Origin: Epilithonimonas lactis
GTDB lineage: Bacteria; Bacteroidota; Bacteroidia; Flavobacteriales; Weeksellaceae
Length of the DNA stretch: 64,000 bases
Direction of reading: 5' to 3'
NCBI RefSeq assembly: GCF_900110605.1
Contig: NZ_FOFI01000002.1
Coordinates: 744,001-808,000 of the forward strand
Positions 34,771-44,460 of this stretch are shown one piece after another. The notes beneath the pieces were generated by a model. It was not told the DNA's origin. It ran no database searches and saw only the letters and a list, made by a program, of their open reading frames with translations. The position numbers and the translations under genes were made by a program. How positions within the stretch are numbered: position 1 is the first letter of the stretch; every line of letters begins with the position of its first letter.

Positions 34771-36243
34771 ATGAGTTGTGGATGTAAAACATCCGGCGAT
34801 TCTTCCCACTCTTGCGGTACGAAGAGTGCCAGTGGGTGCAGTAGTGTAGATACTTGTGGCAATAGTTATAAATTAAGTGTTTTTGACTGGCTTTCCGACG
34901 TTAATCCATCGGGTTCAAAAAGTTCAGAATATGTGGAAGTTCGTTTCAAAAACGAGCGTAAATTATATTATAGAAACGTCAACAACCTGCCTTTACATAT
35001 AGGAAGTATCATTGCTGTAGAATCCAGCCCGGGTCACGATATAGGTGTAGTAAGTCTTTCTGGAGAACTGGTGAAGATCCAGATGAAGAAGAAAAATGTA
35101 CACATTGATAGCATACAAAAGGTGTATCGCCTTGCCAATCAAAAAGATGTAGAAACCTGGCAAGACCTTAGAAATAAGGAAAACGCCATCAAGGTGGATG
35201 CTCGTAAAATTGCTTACGGCCTCAACCTCGAAATGAAAATCACAGATGTTGAATATCAAGGAGATGGATCAAAAGTCACCTTCTATTACACAGCAGATAA
35301 TCGAATCGATTTTCGTGTGTTGATCAAAGAATATGCTTCTACTTTCAGAACGAAGATCGATATGAAGCAGATCGGCTTCCGACAAGAATCTGCAAAAGTT
35401 GGGGGAATTGGTTCTTGTGGTAGAGAACTTTGCTGTTCTACTTGGTTGACGGATTTCCGTTCGGTCAATACCAATGCAGCCAGATATCAGCAGTTGAGCA
35501 TCAATCCTCAGAAATTGGCAGGACAATGCGGCAAACTGAAATGCTGTCTCAATTATGAGCTAGACACCTATCTTGATGTTTTGAGAGATTTCCCATCGTC
35601 AAGCACAGTTCTGAATACAGAGAAAGGAAGAGCATTCTGCATCAAAATCGATGTTTTCAAAAAGAAAATGTGGTTTGCCTATGTAGAAAACTCAATGGCT
35701 TGGTATGATATCGATATCTACGAAGTTCAAAAGATGATCGCTCTAAACAAAAAAGGTGAAAAGTCACAGGCTCTTGAAGATCTGAAGGTTGTGGAAAATC
35801 GCATGGTGACGTCCGATCTGATCCAGGAAAACAGTGTAGACCGTTTTGAAAAGAAATTCAAAAAACCGAGATCGAACAATAACAACAATCGCGATAGAAA
35901 TCCGAAACAGTCCGAGAACAGAGCTCCAAGACAACCATCGGATAACAAGAACCCTAGACAATCTGACAACAGACCACGTTCCAACGATCAAAAACCTGCA
36001 GATAACAAATCTACGGCGCCTAAAGTTCAGTCAGCAGAAAATCAATCAGCGGGAAATAAGGGACCAAGACAGGGCGATAACAGAAACCGTCAGAATAATC
36101 AAAAATCTGTAGAGAACAGAGCAGAAGCACCAAAAGTTCAGGCTACAGATAATCAGTCTTCGGAAAATAAAACACAGAAAAAACCGTTCAAAAAACCGAA
36201 AAAGAAATTTCCGCCGAAAAATGAAGGTAATGGTAATGCTTAG
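34771..36243 (+). CDS. ricT: PSP1/RicT family protein
   Basis: A 490-residue protein of the PSP1 family, whose Bacillus member RicT (YaaT) works with partners in RNA processing and carries Fe-S clusters. The PSP1 core (about 45-280) contains the Cys-rich segment GIGSCGRELCCSTW and QCGKLKCCLNYELDTY, likely cluster ligands. The N-terminus also has six Cys within the first 30 or so residues. The last 120 residues are a low-complexity tail of Asn, Arg, Lys, Pro and Gln, probably disordered and possibly RNA-binding. It overlaps gldH and precedes pbp1A. Confidence 0.88.
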   Translation: MSCGCKTSGDSSHSCGTKSASGCSSVDTCGNSYKLSVFDWLSDVNPSGSKSSEYVEVRFKNERKLYYRNVNNLPLHIGSIIAVESSPGHDIGVVSLSGELVKIQMKKKNVHIDSIQKVYRLANQKDVETWQDLRNKENAIKVDARKIAYGLNLEMKITDVEYQGDGSKVTFYYTADNRIDFRVLIKEYASTFRTKIDMKQIGFRQESAKVGGIGSCGRELCCSTWLTDFRSVNTNAARYQQLSINPQKLAGQCGKLKCCLNYELDTYLDVLRDFPSSSTVLNTEKGRAFCIKIDVFKKKMWFAYVENSMAWYDIDIYEVQKMIALNKKGEKSQALEDLKVVENRMVTSDLIQENSVDRFEKKFKKPRSNNNNNRDRNPKQSENRAPRQPSDNKNPRQSDNRPRSNDQKPADNKSTAPKVQSAENQSAGNKGPRQGDNRNRQNNQKSVENRAEAPKVQATDNQSSENKTQKKPFKKPKKKFPPKNEGNGNA

Positions 36244-36697
36244 ATCGATTGTCGTTTTTATCCTATTTTTATCATTGAGTTCTTGTCAAAATGAAAACGA
36301 TAAGATCCTAATGAAAGATGTAGGTGAACAATGGAAAAAAAACGATGTGCAAACATTGGATTTTAAAATCGATGATGCTCAGAATCAGAAAAATATGATG
36401 ATCGTTGTCCGTAACAACAATGACTATCCATACAGCAATCTTAGGCTGATTGCAAGTCTAGAGCAGAACAAGAAGAAGATCTCTACAGATACGCTTAATT
36501 TTGTTCTCGCAAAGCCAAATGGAGAGTGGATAGGAACAGGTTTCGGCGATACGAAGGAGATCACTTTTCAATACAAACTCAATTACAAATTTCCGCAAAA
36601 CGGTAATTATTCTGTCAAAGTTGTTCAGGCAATGAGGAATAATAGCTTAAAGGGAATAGAAGATATAGGAATTAAAATTCAAAACTTAAAGCCATAA
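36221..36697 (+). CDS. gldH: Gliding motility lipoprotein GldH
   Basis: GldH is a lipoprotein required for gliding in Flavobacterium, and its homologues persist in non-gliding relatives. The 158-residue protein has a lipobox at Cys22 (LSLSSC). Family sequence includes VVRNNNDYPYSNLRL, the segment AKPNGEWIGTGFGDTKE, and VQAMRNNSLKGIEDIGI. Start choice: ATG 36221 gives a basic n-region (MK) but overlaps ricT by 23 bases; ATG 36236 would overlap by 8 and still leave a short signal. It sits 7 bases before pbp1A. Confidence 0.9.
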   Translation: MKVMVMLRSIVVFILFLSLSSCQNENDKILMKDVGEQWKKNDVQTLDFKIDDAQNQKNMMIVVRNNNDYPYSNLRLIASLEQNKKKISTDTLNFVLAKPNGEWIGTGFGDTKEITFQYKLNYKFPQNGNYSVKVVQAMRNNSLKGIEDIGIKIQNLKP

Positions 36698-36704
36698 TTT
36701 ATTA

Positions 36705-39062
36705 ATGGAAAATAAGAAAACTGAAAATAAAACTTTTCCTCTGCCAGACAAGAAAAAAGCGAAAACTGGAATCAAAAAATGGATCAAATTCATTTGGATT
36801 GGATTCTTTGCTGTCGTACTTGGGATCTCTGGATTGTTCTTCGCTGTTTCCCAAGGTTTTGTGGGAGATATGCCAGATGTGAAGGAATTAGAAAATCCCG
36901 ACATCTACGTTGCATCAGAGATCTATTCTTCTGACAACGTCCTACTAGGAAAATTCGAAAAAGAAAAGACCAAACCGGTGACCTACAAACAGTTGCCGCC
37001 ATTTTTGGTTTATGCCCTGATGGCGAAGGAAGATGAGCGTTTCAAGGAACATTCCGGGATTGACCTCAAGTCCATTGCCAGAGCAATCAGATTTGGAGGC
37101 GAAAGAGGTGGTGGTTCTACGATCACACAGCAGCTTGCAAAACTATTGTTCACAGGGAATGCTTCTCAAAACAAGATCGAAAGAGCCTTCCAGAAACTCA
37201 AAGAATGGAGCGTAGCTGTAAGTCTTGAAAAACGTTACACAAAGGAAGAGATCATTGCATTGTACTTCAACAAGATGGATTTCCTTTTCAATGCAAAAGG
37301 GATAGAAATGGCGTCTAGAGTTTATTTCAATAAATCCACGAATCAACTGACATTGCCAGAAGCCGCGACTTTTGTAGCAATGCTTGAAGCACCTAGAAGG
37401 AATAATCCTTACAGAAATCCAGAAAGAGCAAAAGTACGTAGAGATGTCGTTTTGAAGCAGATGCTAGAGACGCAGTACATCGATAATGATACTTACGAAA
37501 AAGCCGTTGCAACACCAGTTGTTGTAGATTTCCACGAGATCAAAACGGTGGAAGATGGATTTTCTTCTTATTACAAATTCTATCTGAGAAAAGAAATTGC
37601 ACAATATCTTGAAACTTACGAGAAAGAAACAGGCAAAGAACTGAATCTTTACAAAAACGGGCTGAAGATCTATGTGACATTGGATTCCAGAATGCAAAAA
37701 TATGCTGAAGAGGCGATCAAAGAACATTTGACCAATCTTCAGAAAAGTTTTGATGGCGAGATGAGACGTAACCCAAATCGGCCTTATTATAACCTTAGCA
37801 AAACTCAGATCAATGGTTTGATGATGTCTGCCGTTAGAAGAACGGGACGATATAAGCAATTGAAAGCAGAAGGAATGCCAGAAGATTCTATCATGATGGA
37901 TTTCCACAAACCTGTGAAGATGTCCAGATTTACTTGGCAAGGAGAGGAAGAGGTGGAGATGTCACCTTGGGATTCTATCCGCTATCATAAGCAGATCGCG
38001 CAGGCAGGTCTAATGTCTATGGAACCAGCAACAGGCGATATCAAAGCTTGGGTCGGTGGTATCGATTGGCAGCACTTCCAGTACGATCACGTAAAACAGG
38101 GGAAACGTCAGGTAGGATCTACTTTCAAACCATTTGTTTATGCAACAGCTATTATGCATCTAGGGATGACGCCTTGTTCTACGGTTTCCAACGCATCTTA
38201 TTCCAAAGGTAGCTGGAACGTTAGAGGTGGTGGCGGAAGTGTTACCATGAAAGAGGGTATTGCAAAATCTCTAAACCCGGTTGCAATTAGATTAGCAGAA
38301 ATGGCAGGAACGCAAAATGTCATCCAATTAGCAAGGGATCTAGGCGTTACAAGTCCTATAGATAAACATTTGCCAATGGCTTTGGGTACTTCTGATATTA
38401 CGATTTATGAAATGTTAGGCGCATTCAGTACTTTTGCCAATTTCGGAAATTATACCAAACCAGAAATGATTTGGAGGATTGAGGATGCCAATGGTCGTGT
38501 GATCAAAGAAGTGAAACCGGTCGTAAAAGAAGTGATGAATGAAATGTACGCTTACACCATGATCGATTTGATGAAAGGCGTGACAGAATTCGGTACAGCT
38601 TCTGGAGAATTGAGACGAAGAGGAATCCCTGCAAGTGTAGAAATCGCAGGTAAAACCGGGACAACGCAGAAAAACTCAGATGGATGGTTTGTAGGAATTG
38701 TTCCAAAACTAGCAACTGATGTCTGGGTAGGATGGGAAGACAGAGCAACCCACTTCTGGAGTACAGGAGAAGGTCAAGGTGCGAAAATGGGATTGCCAAT
38801 TTGGGCGATTTACATGAAAAAGGTCTTTGCAGATAAAGCTTTAAATATTCTTCCAGAGGACAAATTCATCAAGCCTGCCAACTGGACAGGAAGTTGTTCG
38901 GACCTCAATAATCTGAGAAATGGTTATGGCGACGATGGCGGATTGCAGTCAATAGAAGAGCTGAAAAATCCTACGCAGATCGTTCCAGAGAAACCCGTGA
39001 AAAAAGAAGATCGTACCAACGAGGCACTTAATTCCGGAGAAGATATAGATTTTAACAAATAA
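36705..39062 (+). CDS. Penicillin-binding protein 1A, bifunctional
   Basis: Polymerises glycan strands and cross-links the peptides of peptidoglycan. The 785-residue protein has a cytoplasmic basic N-terminus and one membrane segment (about 27-47). The glycosyltransferase domain includes the catalytic Glu in AKEDERF near residue 109 and GGGSTITQQLAKLLF. The transpeptidase domain has the nucleophile Ser in GSTFKP near residue 472 and KTGTTQ near 650. Cotranscribed with ricT and gldH; a terminator follows at 39072. Confidence 0.95.
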   Translation: MENKKTENKTFPLPDKKKAKTGIKKWIKFIWIGFFAVVLGISGLFFAVSQGFVGDMPDVKELENPDIYVASEIYSSDNVLLGKFEKEKTKPVTYKQLPPFLVYALMAKEDERFKEHSGIDLKSIARAIRFGGERGGGSTITQQLAKLLFTGNASQNKIERAFQKLKEWSVAVSLEKRYTKEEIIALYFNKMDFLFNAKGIEMASRVYFNKSTNQLTLPEAATFVAMLEAPRRNNPYRNPERAKVRRDVVLKQMLETQYIDNDTYEKAVATPVVVDFHEIKTVEDGFSSYYKFYLRKEIAQYLETYEKETGKELNLYKNGLKIYVTLDSRMQKYAEEAIKEHLTNLQKSFDGEMRRNPNRPYYNLSKTQINGLMMSAVRRTGRYKQLKAEGMPEDSIMMDFHKPVKMSRFTWQGEEEVEMSPWDSIRYHKQIAQAGLMSMEPATGDIKAWVGGIDWQHFQYDHVKQGKRQVGSTFKPFVYATAIMHLGMTPCSTVSNASYSKGSWNVRGGGGSVTMKEGIAKSLNPVAIRLAEMAGTQNVIQLARDLGVTSPIDKHLPMALGTSDITIYEMLGAFSTFANFGNYTKPEMIWRIEDANGRVIKEVKPVVKEVMNEMYAYTMIDLMKGVTEFGTASGELRRRGIPASVEIAGKTGTTQKNSDGWFVGIVPKLATDVWVGWEDRATHFWSTGEGQGAKMGLPIWAIYMKKVFADKALNILPEDKFIKPANWTGSCSDLNNLRNGYGDDGGLQSIEELKNPTQIVPEKPVKKEDRTNEALNSGEDIDFNK

Positions 39063-39071
39063 AAAAATAGG

Positions 39072-39097
39072 ACCCACATTTCTGATGTGGGTTTTTT
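39072..39097 (+). terminator. Terminator after pbp1A
   Basis: Perfect 8-bp stem ACCCACAT / ATGTGGGT with a 5-base loop and a T run. The selO start follows at 39104. Confidence 0.88.
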
Positions 39098-39103
39098 ATA
39101 CCA

Positions 39104-40639
39104 ATGAAACTCGATCTTATTACCCAAAAATTCACCAAGTTGTTTCCAGGTGATCTCTCAGGAAACACAATGCAGAGACAAACGCCCGATGTGATGTTTT
39201 GTTCGGTAAAACCTGCCGACTTTATTAATACTGAACTAATTGATTTTAATGAAAATCTGTCGGTAGAGATTGGCTTGGGAAATCTGGAAAGTGATAAGAA
39301 TTTTCTTGCCGCACAGGATCTTCCTGACAATGTCGAAACTTACGCCACAGCCTACGCTGGACATCAATTCGGAAATTGGGCAGGACAACTCGGCGACGGA
39401 CGAGCCATCTACGCAGGAGAAGTCCAAAATGGCAACAAACAGACCGAGATCCAATGGAAGGGCGCCGGCGCAACACCTTATTCCAGAAACGCCGATGGAA
39501 GAGCGGTTCTGCGTTCCTCGATTCGGGAATATCTGATGAGTGAAGCCATGTTTCACCTCGGCGTTCCGACAACCAGAGCTTTGAGCCTTTCCAAAACGGG
39601 AGAAGATGTGATCCGCGATATTCAATATTCTGGGAATCCACAGAAGGAGCAAGGCGCAGTAGTCGTAAGAACGGCTGAATCTTTCCTGCGTTTCGGCCAT
39701 TTTGAATTGTTGTCCGCCAGAAAGCAGGACGATCTACTCAAAGAATTAGCGGATTATGCCATTGACAATTTCTTTCCAGAAGTTCGGTCAGAAAATAATT
39801 CCACAAAATACATCGACTGGTTTCAAGCCATTTGCAACCGAACTTTGAAAATGATCATCGATTGGTACCGCGTCGGTTTCGTTCACGGCGTGATGAACAC
39901 CGATAATATGTCGGTTCTTGGTTTGACAATCGATTATGGACCTTACTCTATGATGGATGGCTACGATCTGGAGTTCACGCCTAACACCACCGATCTGCCG
40001 GGAAGGCGTTACGCATTCGGGAAGCAAGGCCAGATCTCGCATTGGAACTTGGCAACTTTGGCAAATGCTATTTTTCCTTTAATTAATGACGCTGAGGTTT
40101 TGGAGAAGATCCTTGATGATTTCGGAAAACAATTTTGGGTAAAGCACGACAAAATGTTGGCGAACAAATTTGGTTTCGATGAGGTTTTAAAGGAAGACGA
40201 GAAGTTCTTCACCGAATGGCAACAAACGATGCAGGATCTCACTTTGGACTACACCTTATTTTTTCAACAACTAGAAAAACCAATTTCCGAAATTAAAATC
40301 GAAGATTTCTCAAACTCTTTTTACCGAAGTCTAAATGAAATTGAATTAAAAAAATTATCGAATCTCATCGAAAAATATCAGGCAAGAAAACTTAAAAATA
40401 ATATTTCAGAAACTGAGTCTTTAGAACTAATGTCCAAAACGAACCCGAAGTTCATTCTCAGAAACTATCTCTTGTTCGAAGCGATTCAGGAGGCGGAAAG
40501 TGGAAATTATGAGATGTTCTTCAAACTGAAAAAAGCGTTGGAAAATCCTTACGAAAATCTGTTTCCGGAGTTCAATAAAAAACGACCTTCGAAGTATGAT
40601 AATCAGACTGGAAGCAGTCAGTTGTCTTGTAGTTCTTAA
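39104..40639 (+). CDS. selO: Protein adenylyltransferase SelO (YdiU family)
   Basis: SelO is a pseudokinase-fold enzyme that transfers AMP to Ser, Thr or Tyr of proteins, linked to oxidative stress. The 511-residue protein has the family motifs GHQFGNWAGQLGDGRA, the segment GAGATPYSRNADGRAVLRSS, and the metal-binding stretch MNTDNMSVLG with DYGPY. It ends QLSCSS: a cysteine takes the place where some eukaryotic SelO proteins carry selenocysteine. It starts just after the pbp1A terminator, leaving little room for a separate promoter. Confidence 0.94.
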   Translation: MKLDLITQKFTKLFPGDLSGNTMQRQTPDVMFCSVKPADFINTELIDFNENLSVEIGLGNLESDKNFLAAQDLPDNVETYATAYAGHQFGNWAGQLGDGRAIYAGEVQNGNKQTEIQWKGAGATPYSRNADGRAVLRSSIREYLMSEAMFHLGVPTTRALSLSKTGEDVIRDIQYSGNPQKEQGAVVVRTAESFLRFGHFELLSARKQDDLLKELADYAIDNFFPEVRSENNSTKYIDWFQAICNRTLKMIIDWYRVGFVHGVMNTDNMSVLGLTIDYGPYSMMDGYDLEFTPNTTDLPGRRYAFGKQGQISHWNLATLANAIFPLINDAEVLEKILDDFGKQFWVKHDKMLANKFGFDEVLKEDEKFFTEWQQTMQDLTLDYTLFFQQLEKPISEIKIEDFSNSFYRSLNEIELKKLSNLIEKYQARKLKNNISETESLELMSKTNPKFILRNYLLFEAIQEAESGNYEMFFKLKKALENPYENLFPEFNKKRPSKYDNQTGSSQLSCSS

Positions 40640-40680
40640 AAATAGATGGTAGATTTTTAGATATTAGACGGTAGACTTTT

Positions 40681-40688
40681 TATTTTTG
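40681..40688 (+). promoter_or_regulatory. Promoter -7 box of the polytopic membrane protein gene
   Basis: TATTTTTG matches TAnnTTTG, 16 bases before the TTG start at 40705. Confidence 0.5.
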
Positions 40689-40704
40689 CAGAAATTATCA
40701 AACT

Positions 40705-41982
40705 TTGAAACTCCTGAACAAATTTTTATCCTTTCTGAAGATCGTTTTTCCATCCACCAAGACCGAAGGTTTTATCTTCCTATTTTTCGTGATCGCTTAT
40801 GGCGCCAACGCCTGGTTTATCGCTGATAATTTCACCATTGTCTATGACGACAGGATTCCGTGGGATGGTTATTTTAGTTTTGATAATCGGGCAATTGTTC
40901 AGACTGGTGGCGGTTTTGAGAGACATCCGTTGGCCAATTATTTCTTTGATTGCATTCGGGAATTTGCATTGTGGATTTCGCGCAATCGCTACAATTCGGC
41001 ATTCAGGTTGGTTTTGGCGCTGCTTTCGACCTTGGTTGTAAGCCTTGCCAATGTTCAGATCTTCAAATATTTGAACAACATCATCCAACTTCCACTGAAG
41101 ATCAGTTTGTTGATCTTGGCTTTCTATGGGTTGTTTGTGACGAATATTCTGTTGAGTTTCACGCCGGAAACTTACACTTATACTTTGCTTTTCCTTTCGG
41201 TTTTCAATTATTATTCGGCGAGGAAGATCAATGAGGACCAACCAATTTCTTTTGGGGCGAGCATTTTAGGCTCCGTTTTCATCGGCGGACTCACGATCAC
41301 CAATATTGTCAAAGTTTACATTCCATTTTTGTTTGAAAAGAAGATCTTCTGGAACTGGAAGAAAATTGGAATTGCCGTTTCGAAAATGGCAGTTAGTGCT
41401 GGTGTTTTTATCTTTTTGTTCCTGTTGAGATTGGATTTTAACCTTCAAAACTTCGTCAACAAAACGGGTGAACAGTACGACAAATTCTCCAAACCGAAAG
41501 TGACACCGCTTTGGGATATGATCTCTTCCTGGTTTTTTGGTGGCAATATTTTATTTCCAAGTTTCGTGATCCGAGATTACCACAACAAGGACAAAACCTT
41601 TTACTACAAAGCTTTGTTTATGGATGTTTACTCGTCCGCAATTTCTTATGTTTTCATCGCCATTATTTTGTTGATGATTTTCTGGAGTGTTTTCAAAAAC
41701 TATAAGAACAAGTTGGTTTGGGTCTTGGTAATTTCTCTGTTGGTGGATGTTGTGATCCATTGCGTTTTGAAGTTTGGCCTTCATACGTCTTACATCTACG
41801 GTGGTCACTTCGTTTTTGTCTTTCCAATGTTGATCGGTTGGCTATTTTTTAGCTTTAAAGACAAGACCTTACCACTCACATTCTTGTACGGAACATTGAT
41901 GATCCTGACCGTTTATCTTGGCTTCAATAATTTTTACCGACTTGGCGAGTTCTACCAATTCCTGGAAACTTACTACAAATAA
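40705..41982 (+). CDS. Polytopic membrane protein, possibly DUF6080
   Basis: A 425-residue protein with about ten hydrophobic segments. The early loop YDDRIPWDGYFSFDNRA and the segment FERHPLANYFF suggest the DUF6080 family of uncharacterised membrane proteins, though I am not certain of that name. The overall layout resembles lipid-linked sugar transferases of the GT-C type, an inference from topology only. The start is TTG at 40705: there is no in-frame ATG until deep inside the protein, and a promoter box lies just upstream. It converges on the T9SS cargo gene. Confidence 0.75.
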   Translation: MKLLNKFLSFLKIVFPSTKTEGFIFLFFVIAYGANAWFIADNFTIVYDDRIPWDGYFSFDNRAIVQTGGGFERHPLANYFFDCIREFALWISRNRYNSAFRLVLALLSTLVVSLANVQIFKYLNNIIQLPLKISLLILAFYGLFVTNILLSFTPETYTYTLLFLSVFNYYSARKINEDQPISFGASILGSVFIGGLTITNIVKVYIPFLFEKKIFWNWKKIGIAVSKMAVSAGVFIFLFLLRLDFNLQNFVNKTGEQYDKFSKPKVTPLWDMISSWFFGGNILFPSFVIRDYHNKDKTFYYKALFMDVYSSAISYVFIAIILLMIFWSVFKNYKNKLVWVLVISLLVDVVIHCVLKFGLHTSYIYGGHFVFVFPMLIGWLFFSFKDKTLPLTFLYGTLMILTVYLGFNNFYRLGEFYQFLETYYK

Positions 41983-41985
41983 AAA

Positions 41986-42012
41986 AGCCTCCGAAAAAAT
42001 CCGAAGGCTCTT
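41986..42012 (-). terminator. Terminator between convergent genes
   Basis: AGCCTCCG / CCGAAGGCT stem with one mismatch. On the minus strand a T run follows, ending the T9SS cargo gene; on the plus strand the T run is weak. Confidence 0.7.
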
Positions 42013-42028
42013 ATTGTAAAAATTAAAA

Positions 42029-43930
42029 TTAGTTCTTGATGATCTTCTTGGTCACTGGTTTCCCGTTTTCCGGTTCGATTTTCAAGAAGTAAACACCATT
42101 GTTCAAATTAGAAATATTGATGTCTGATCTGTTCTCGGTCGTCAAAATGACTTGTCCAGCCGCATTGTAAAGACTCGCTTTGAATTTCGAAACGTTCTTG
42201 TCCAATTTGATATTGATGATATCCTGGGTTGGATTTGGATAAACACTGATTCCGTTTTTAAGATTTTCAACATCAGGGTTTCCTAACACTTCAAGGCTGA
42301 TCTTATCTTTCAAAATTCCCAGAGATTGCGAGGTCAAATAAACTTCCACATTCGTATTGTCAACAAATCGAACAGCACCTGAGAGTACAATCGTATTGAA
42401 ATAATTGGTCGATGCTTTTTCTGTCCACGTTTCGCCGTTGTTGCTAGAGTAGATCACTTTTGGAAGCGTGTCCAGATAAGAATATCCAATAGCTACGATC
42501 TGACCATTTTGTTTTGTTGAATGCTCTACTTTGTGAACCATTCCATTGTAGATCTTTGTCCAGCTGCTTCCGCCGTCCATAGAAGTGTAGATCCCGTTTG
42601 ATGCCGTGATGGTATATTGATTCAGATTCAAAGGATTCTGAGTCAGTTCCAACGCGATGTTTGGTAAGGTAAGATCTTCTAGTCCATTGGTGATCTTGGT
42701 CCAGGTTGTGCCGCCATCTGTGGTTTTCAAAAGTTCGTTTCCTACAGTTACCAGAACTTCATCCGGATTATTTTTATTCACTTTGATCCCATAGATGTAG
42801 TCATCACTGTAAGGCAACATCATGAACTCGGTTTGCACATCATCCGGATTTGTAAAATTAGCTTTGAGCAATGTGGCATTCACACCGTTGAACGTCGCCA
42901 GCCAAGCAATATTCGGATTGGATGAATCTGTTTCTGCAGCGGTGAATCCTGTGTCATAGGTCGTGTAGATCGGCGTTTTGTTGACGCCATAATCATTACT
43001 GACATTGATTGTGCTTCCCATAAAAGAAGAGTCAAAGGTGAAAACTCTTCCTGGATAATCTTTATCTGTGTGCACCAGACCGATTTGTCCGCCCATAGGA
43101 CTTTCATTCAATGGGAAAACGTTGATCGGTGTTTCCTCAGTGGTTTCTAGATTCTTAACGGTGTAGCCGTATTGAACGCCGTACATCAGTTTGTCGGTTC
43201 CGTTGTCATTGAAGATATTCAGATTTCCCATCCCTTCAAAAAATGGATTTTTAAGGCTGGATATAGTGATGCCTTTATCTGTTGAGATTTTAGGATAACG
43301 ATTGCTCGCAATCAAAACTTCATTACTGTTGAAAGGATTGAAAGCTGCGCCAATGCCGTAGAAATAAGAATGTCCGTCATTCAATCCATCGTGTGTGGTT
43401 GTGGTCCAAGTGGTTCCACCGTTTGTGGTGACAGCCACTCGGTCATCAGCTAAGATCAAAACATGATTGCTATCGTTTGGATTGATGTGGATCTTTGGAA
43501 CATTTTTCAGTCCGAAATCACTATCTGACCAGGTGATCTGCGTTTGCTCTGTCCACGTTGCGCCACCATCAGTTGATTTGTAAACCGCTTCGTACTGATC
43601 CAGGTAAGTCCAAAGAACGCCTGTTCCCACGTAGATGATGTTGCTGTTGTTTGGGTCAATGTCAATAGATTGTAAGATCAGGCCGTCCAAAGTTTCCGTC
43701 CAGGTCGCACCACCGTCCGTGGAACGGAAGAAGCCGCCGTCCTCGTTTCCAGCACCGCCATTGCGGGCGATGTAAAGGTTTTGAGGATTTTTAGGATCCA
43801 TCTTCGCATCGTTCAGGATGACACTTTCGTGGTCGGTTCCGTCATAGACTTTGTTCCAGGATGTTCCGCCGTTGTTGGTTGTGAAGAATTTATCCTGGTC
43901 GCCACTTGTTAAGATGGTCGCTGTATTCAT
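42029..43930 (-). CDS. T9SS cargo with BNR/sortilin-like repeats, 3' fragment of a frameshifted gene
   Basis: This 633-residue frame encodes most of a secreted beta-propeller-like protein. It contains many BNR/VPS10-type repeats with Ser/Thr-x-Asp-x-Gly-x-Thr-Trp boxes (STDGGATWTE, TTNGGTTWTT, SMDGGSSWTK). It ends with a type A T9SS sorting domain (VYPNPTQDIINI ... LNNGVYFLKI ... KKIIKN). It has no signal peptide; that lies in the overlapping 43927-44355 frame. Restoring one base near 44000 joins the frames into a 775-residue protein. Similar proteins are annotated as sialidase-like, but no sialidase catalytic set was seen. Confidence 0.85.
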   Translation of the reverse strand: MNTATILTSGDQDKFFTTNNGGTSWNKVYDGTDHESVILNDAKMDPKNPQNLYIARNGGAGNEDGGFFRSTDGGATWTETLDGLILQSIDIDPNNSNIIYVGTGVLWTYLDQYEAVYKSTDGGATWTEQTQITWSDSDFGLKNVPKIHINPNDSNHVLILADDRVAVTTNGGTTWTTTTHDGLNDGHSYFYGIGAAFNPFNSNEVLIASNRYPKISTDKGITISSLKNPFFEGMGNLNIFNDNGTDKLMYGVQYGYTVKNLETTEETPINVFPLNESPMGGQIGLVHTDKDYPGRVFTFDSSFMGSTINVSNDYGVNKTPIYTTYDTGFTAAETDSSNPNIAWLATFNGVNATLLKANFTNPDDVQTEFMMLPYSDDYIYGIKVNKNNPDEVLVTVGNELLKTTDGGTTWTKITNGLEDLTLPNIALELTQNPLNLNQYTITASNGIYTSMDGGSSWTKIYNGMVHKVEHSTKQNGQIVAIGYSYLDTLPKVIYSSNNGETWTEKASTNYFNTIVLSGAVRFVDNTNVEVYLTSQSLGILKDKISLEVLGNPDVENLKNGISVYPNPTQDIINIKLDKNVSKFKASLYNAAGQVILTTENRSDINISNLNNGVYFLKIEPENGKPVTKKIIKN

Positions 43931-44355
43931 CGTTCCATCATCCAGAAGAGAATAATTTTTGATCCCAAAGACTGCCTCGTCCAGCGGAATATTGATCTCT
44001 TAATGATTGATTTGGATTGCAGGTCGAAAACGGCAACCTTGTTCATAGTGCTTCCGCCGCCATAAAACTCGATAAAACTTAATGCAGTGCCGTTGTTCGT
44101 GAGGCGCATTTCCTGGATTGCGGGTGCCCATTCCGGATCAGGAAGTGTGTAAAGGACATTCCAAGTGAGACCATTATCAGTGGAGGTCAAAATGTGTGAA
44201 CCAATGTAGCTGGTTGCGTAGATCTTGTTGGGAGTTATTTTGTCGTAAGCAAAATTCCGCATCATCCCATAATCCTGATTTCCTGCAAAACCCACTTGCG
44301 AAAAGTAAAGCTGTACGAACAAGATGAAAAATAAAGTAAAAGTTGTTTTCTTCAT
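43927..44355 (-). CDS. T9SS cargo with BNR/sortilin-like repeats, 5' fragment of the same gene
   Basis: A 142-residue frame with a signal peptide (MKKTTFTLFFILFVQLYFSQ) and the first BNR-like repeat (STDNGLTWNVL). After VFDLQSKSIIK the sequence turns unlike the family (RSIFRWTRQSLGSK) and stops. In the +1 frame at the same place the DNA reads EINIPLDEAVFGIKNYSLLD, which continues into the downstream fragment. The simplest explanation is loss of one A from an AAA (minus strand) at 44000-44001. It is either a real inactivation, a phase-variable tract or a sequencing error. Confidence 0.8.
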   Translation of the reverse strand: MKKTTFTLFFILFVQLYFSQVGFAGNQDYGMMRNFAYDKITPNKIYATSYIGSHILTSTDNGLTWNVLYTLPDPEWAPAIQEMRLTNNGTALSFIEFYGGGSTMNKVAVFDLQSKSIIKRSIFRWTRQSLGSKIILFWMMER

Positions 44356-44460
44356 ATCAAATTAGATTTAATTGTTGTACAAATATATTTTCGTATTCGT
44401 AGCAAACATTGTAGATGACAAGAATAAACAGGACTTATATAGAAAAAACGTGACATTTTG

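Noticed and set aside
39104-40639. Possible selenoprotein ending in SelO
   Set aside because: The C-terminal position is an ordinary Cys codon and no in-frame TGA is read through.
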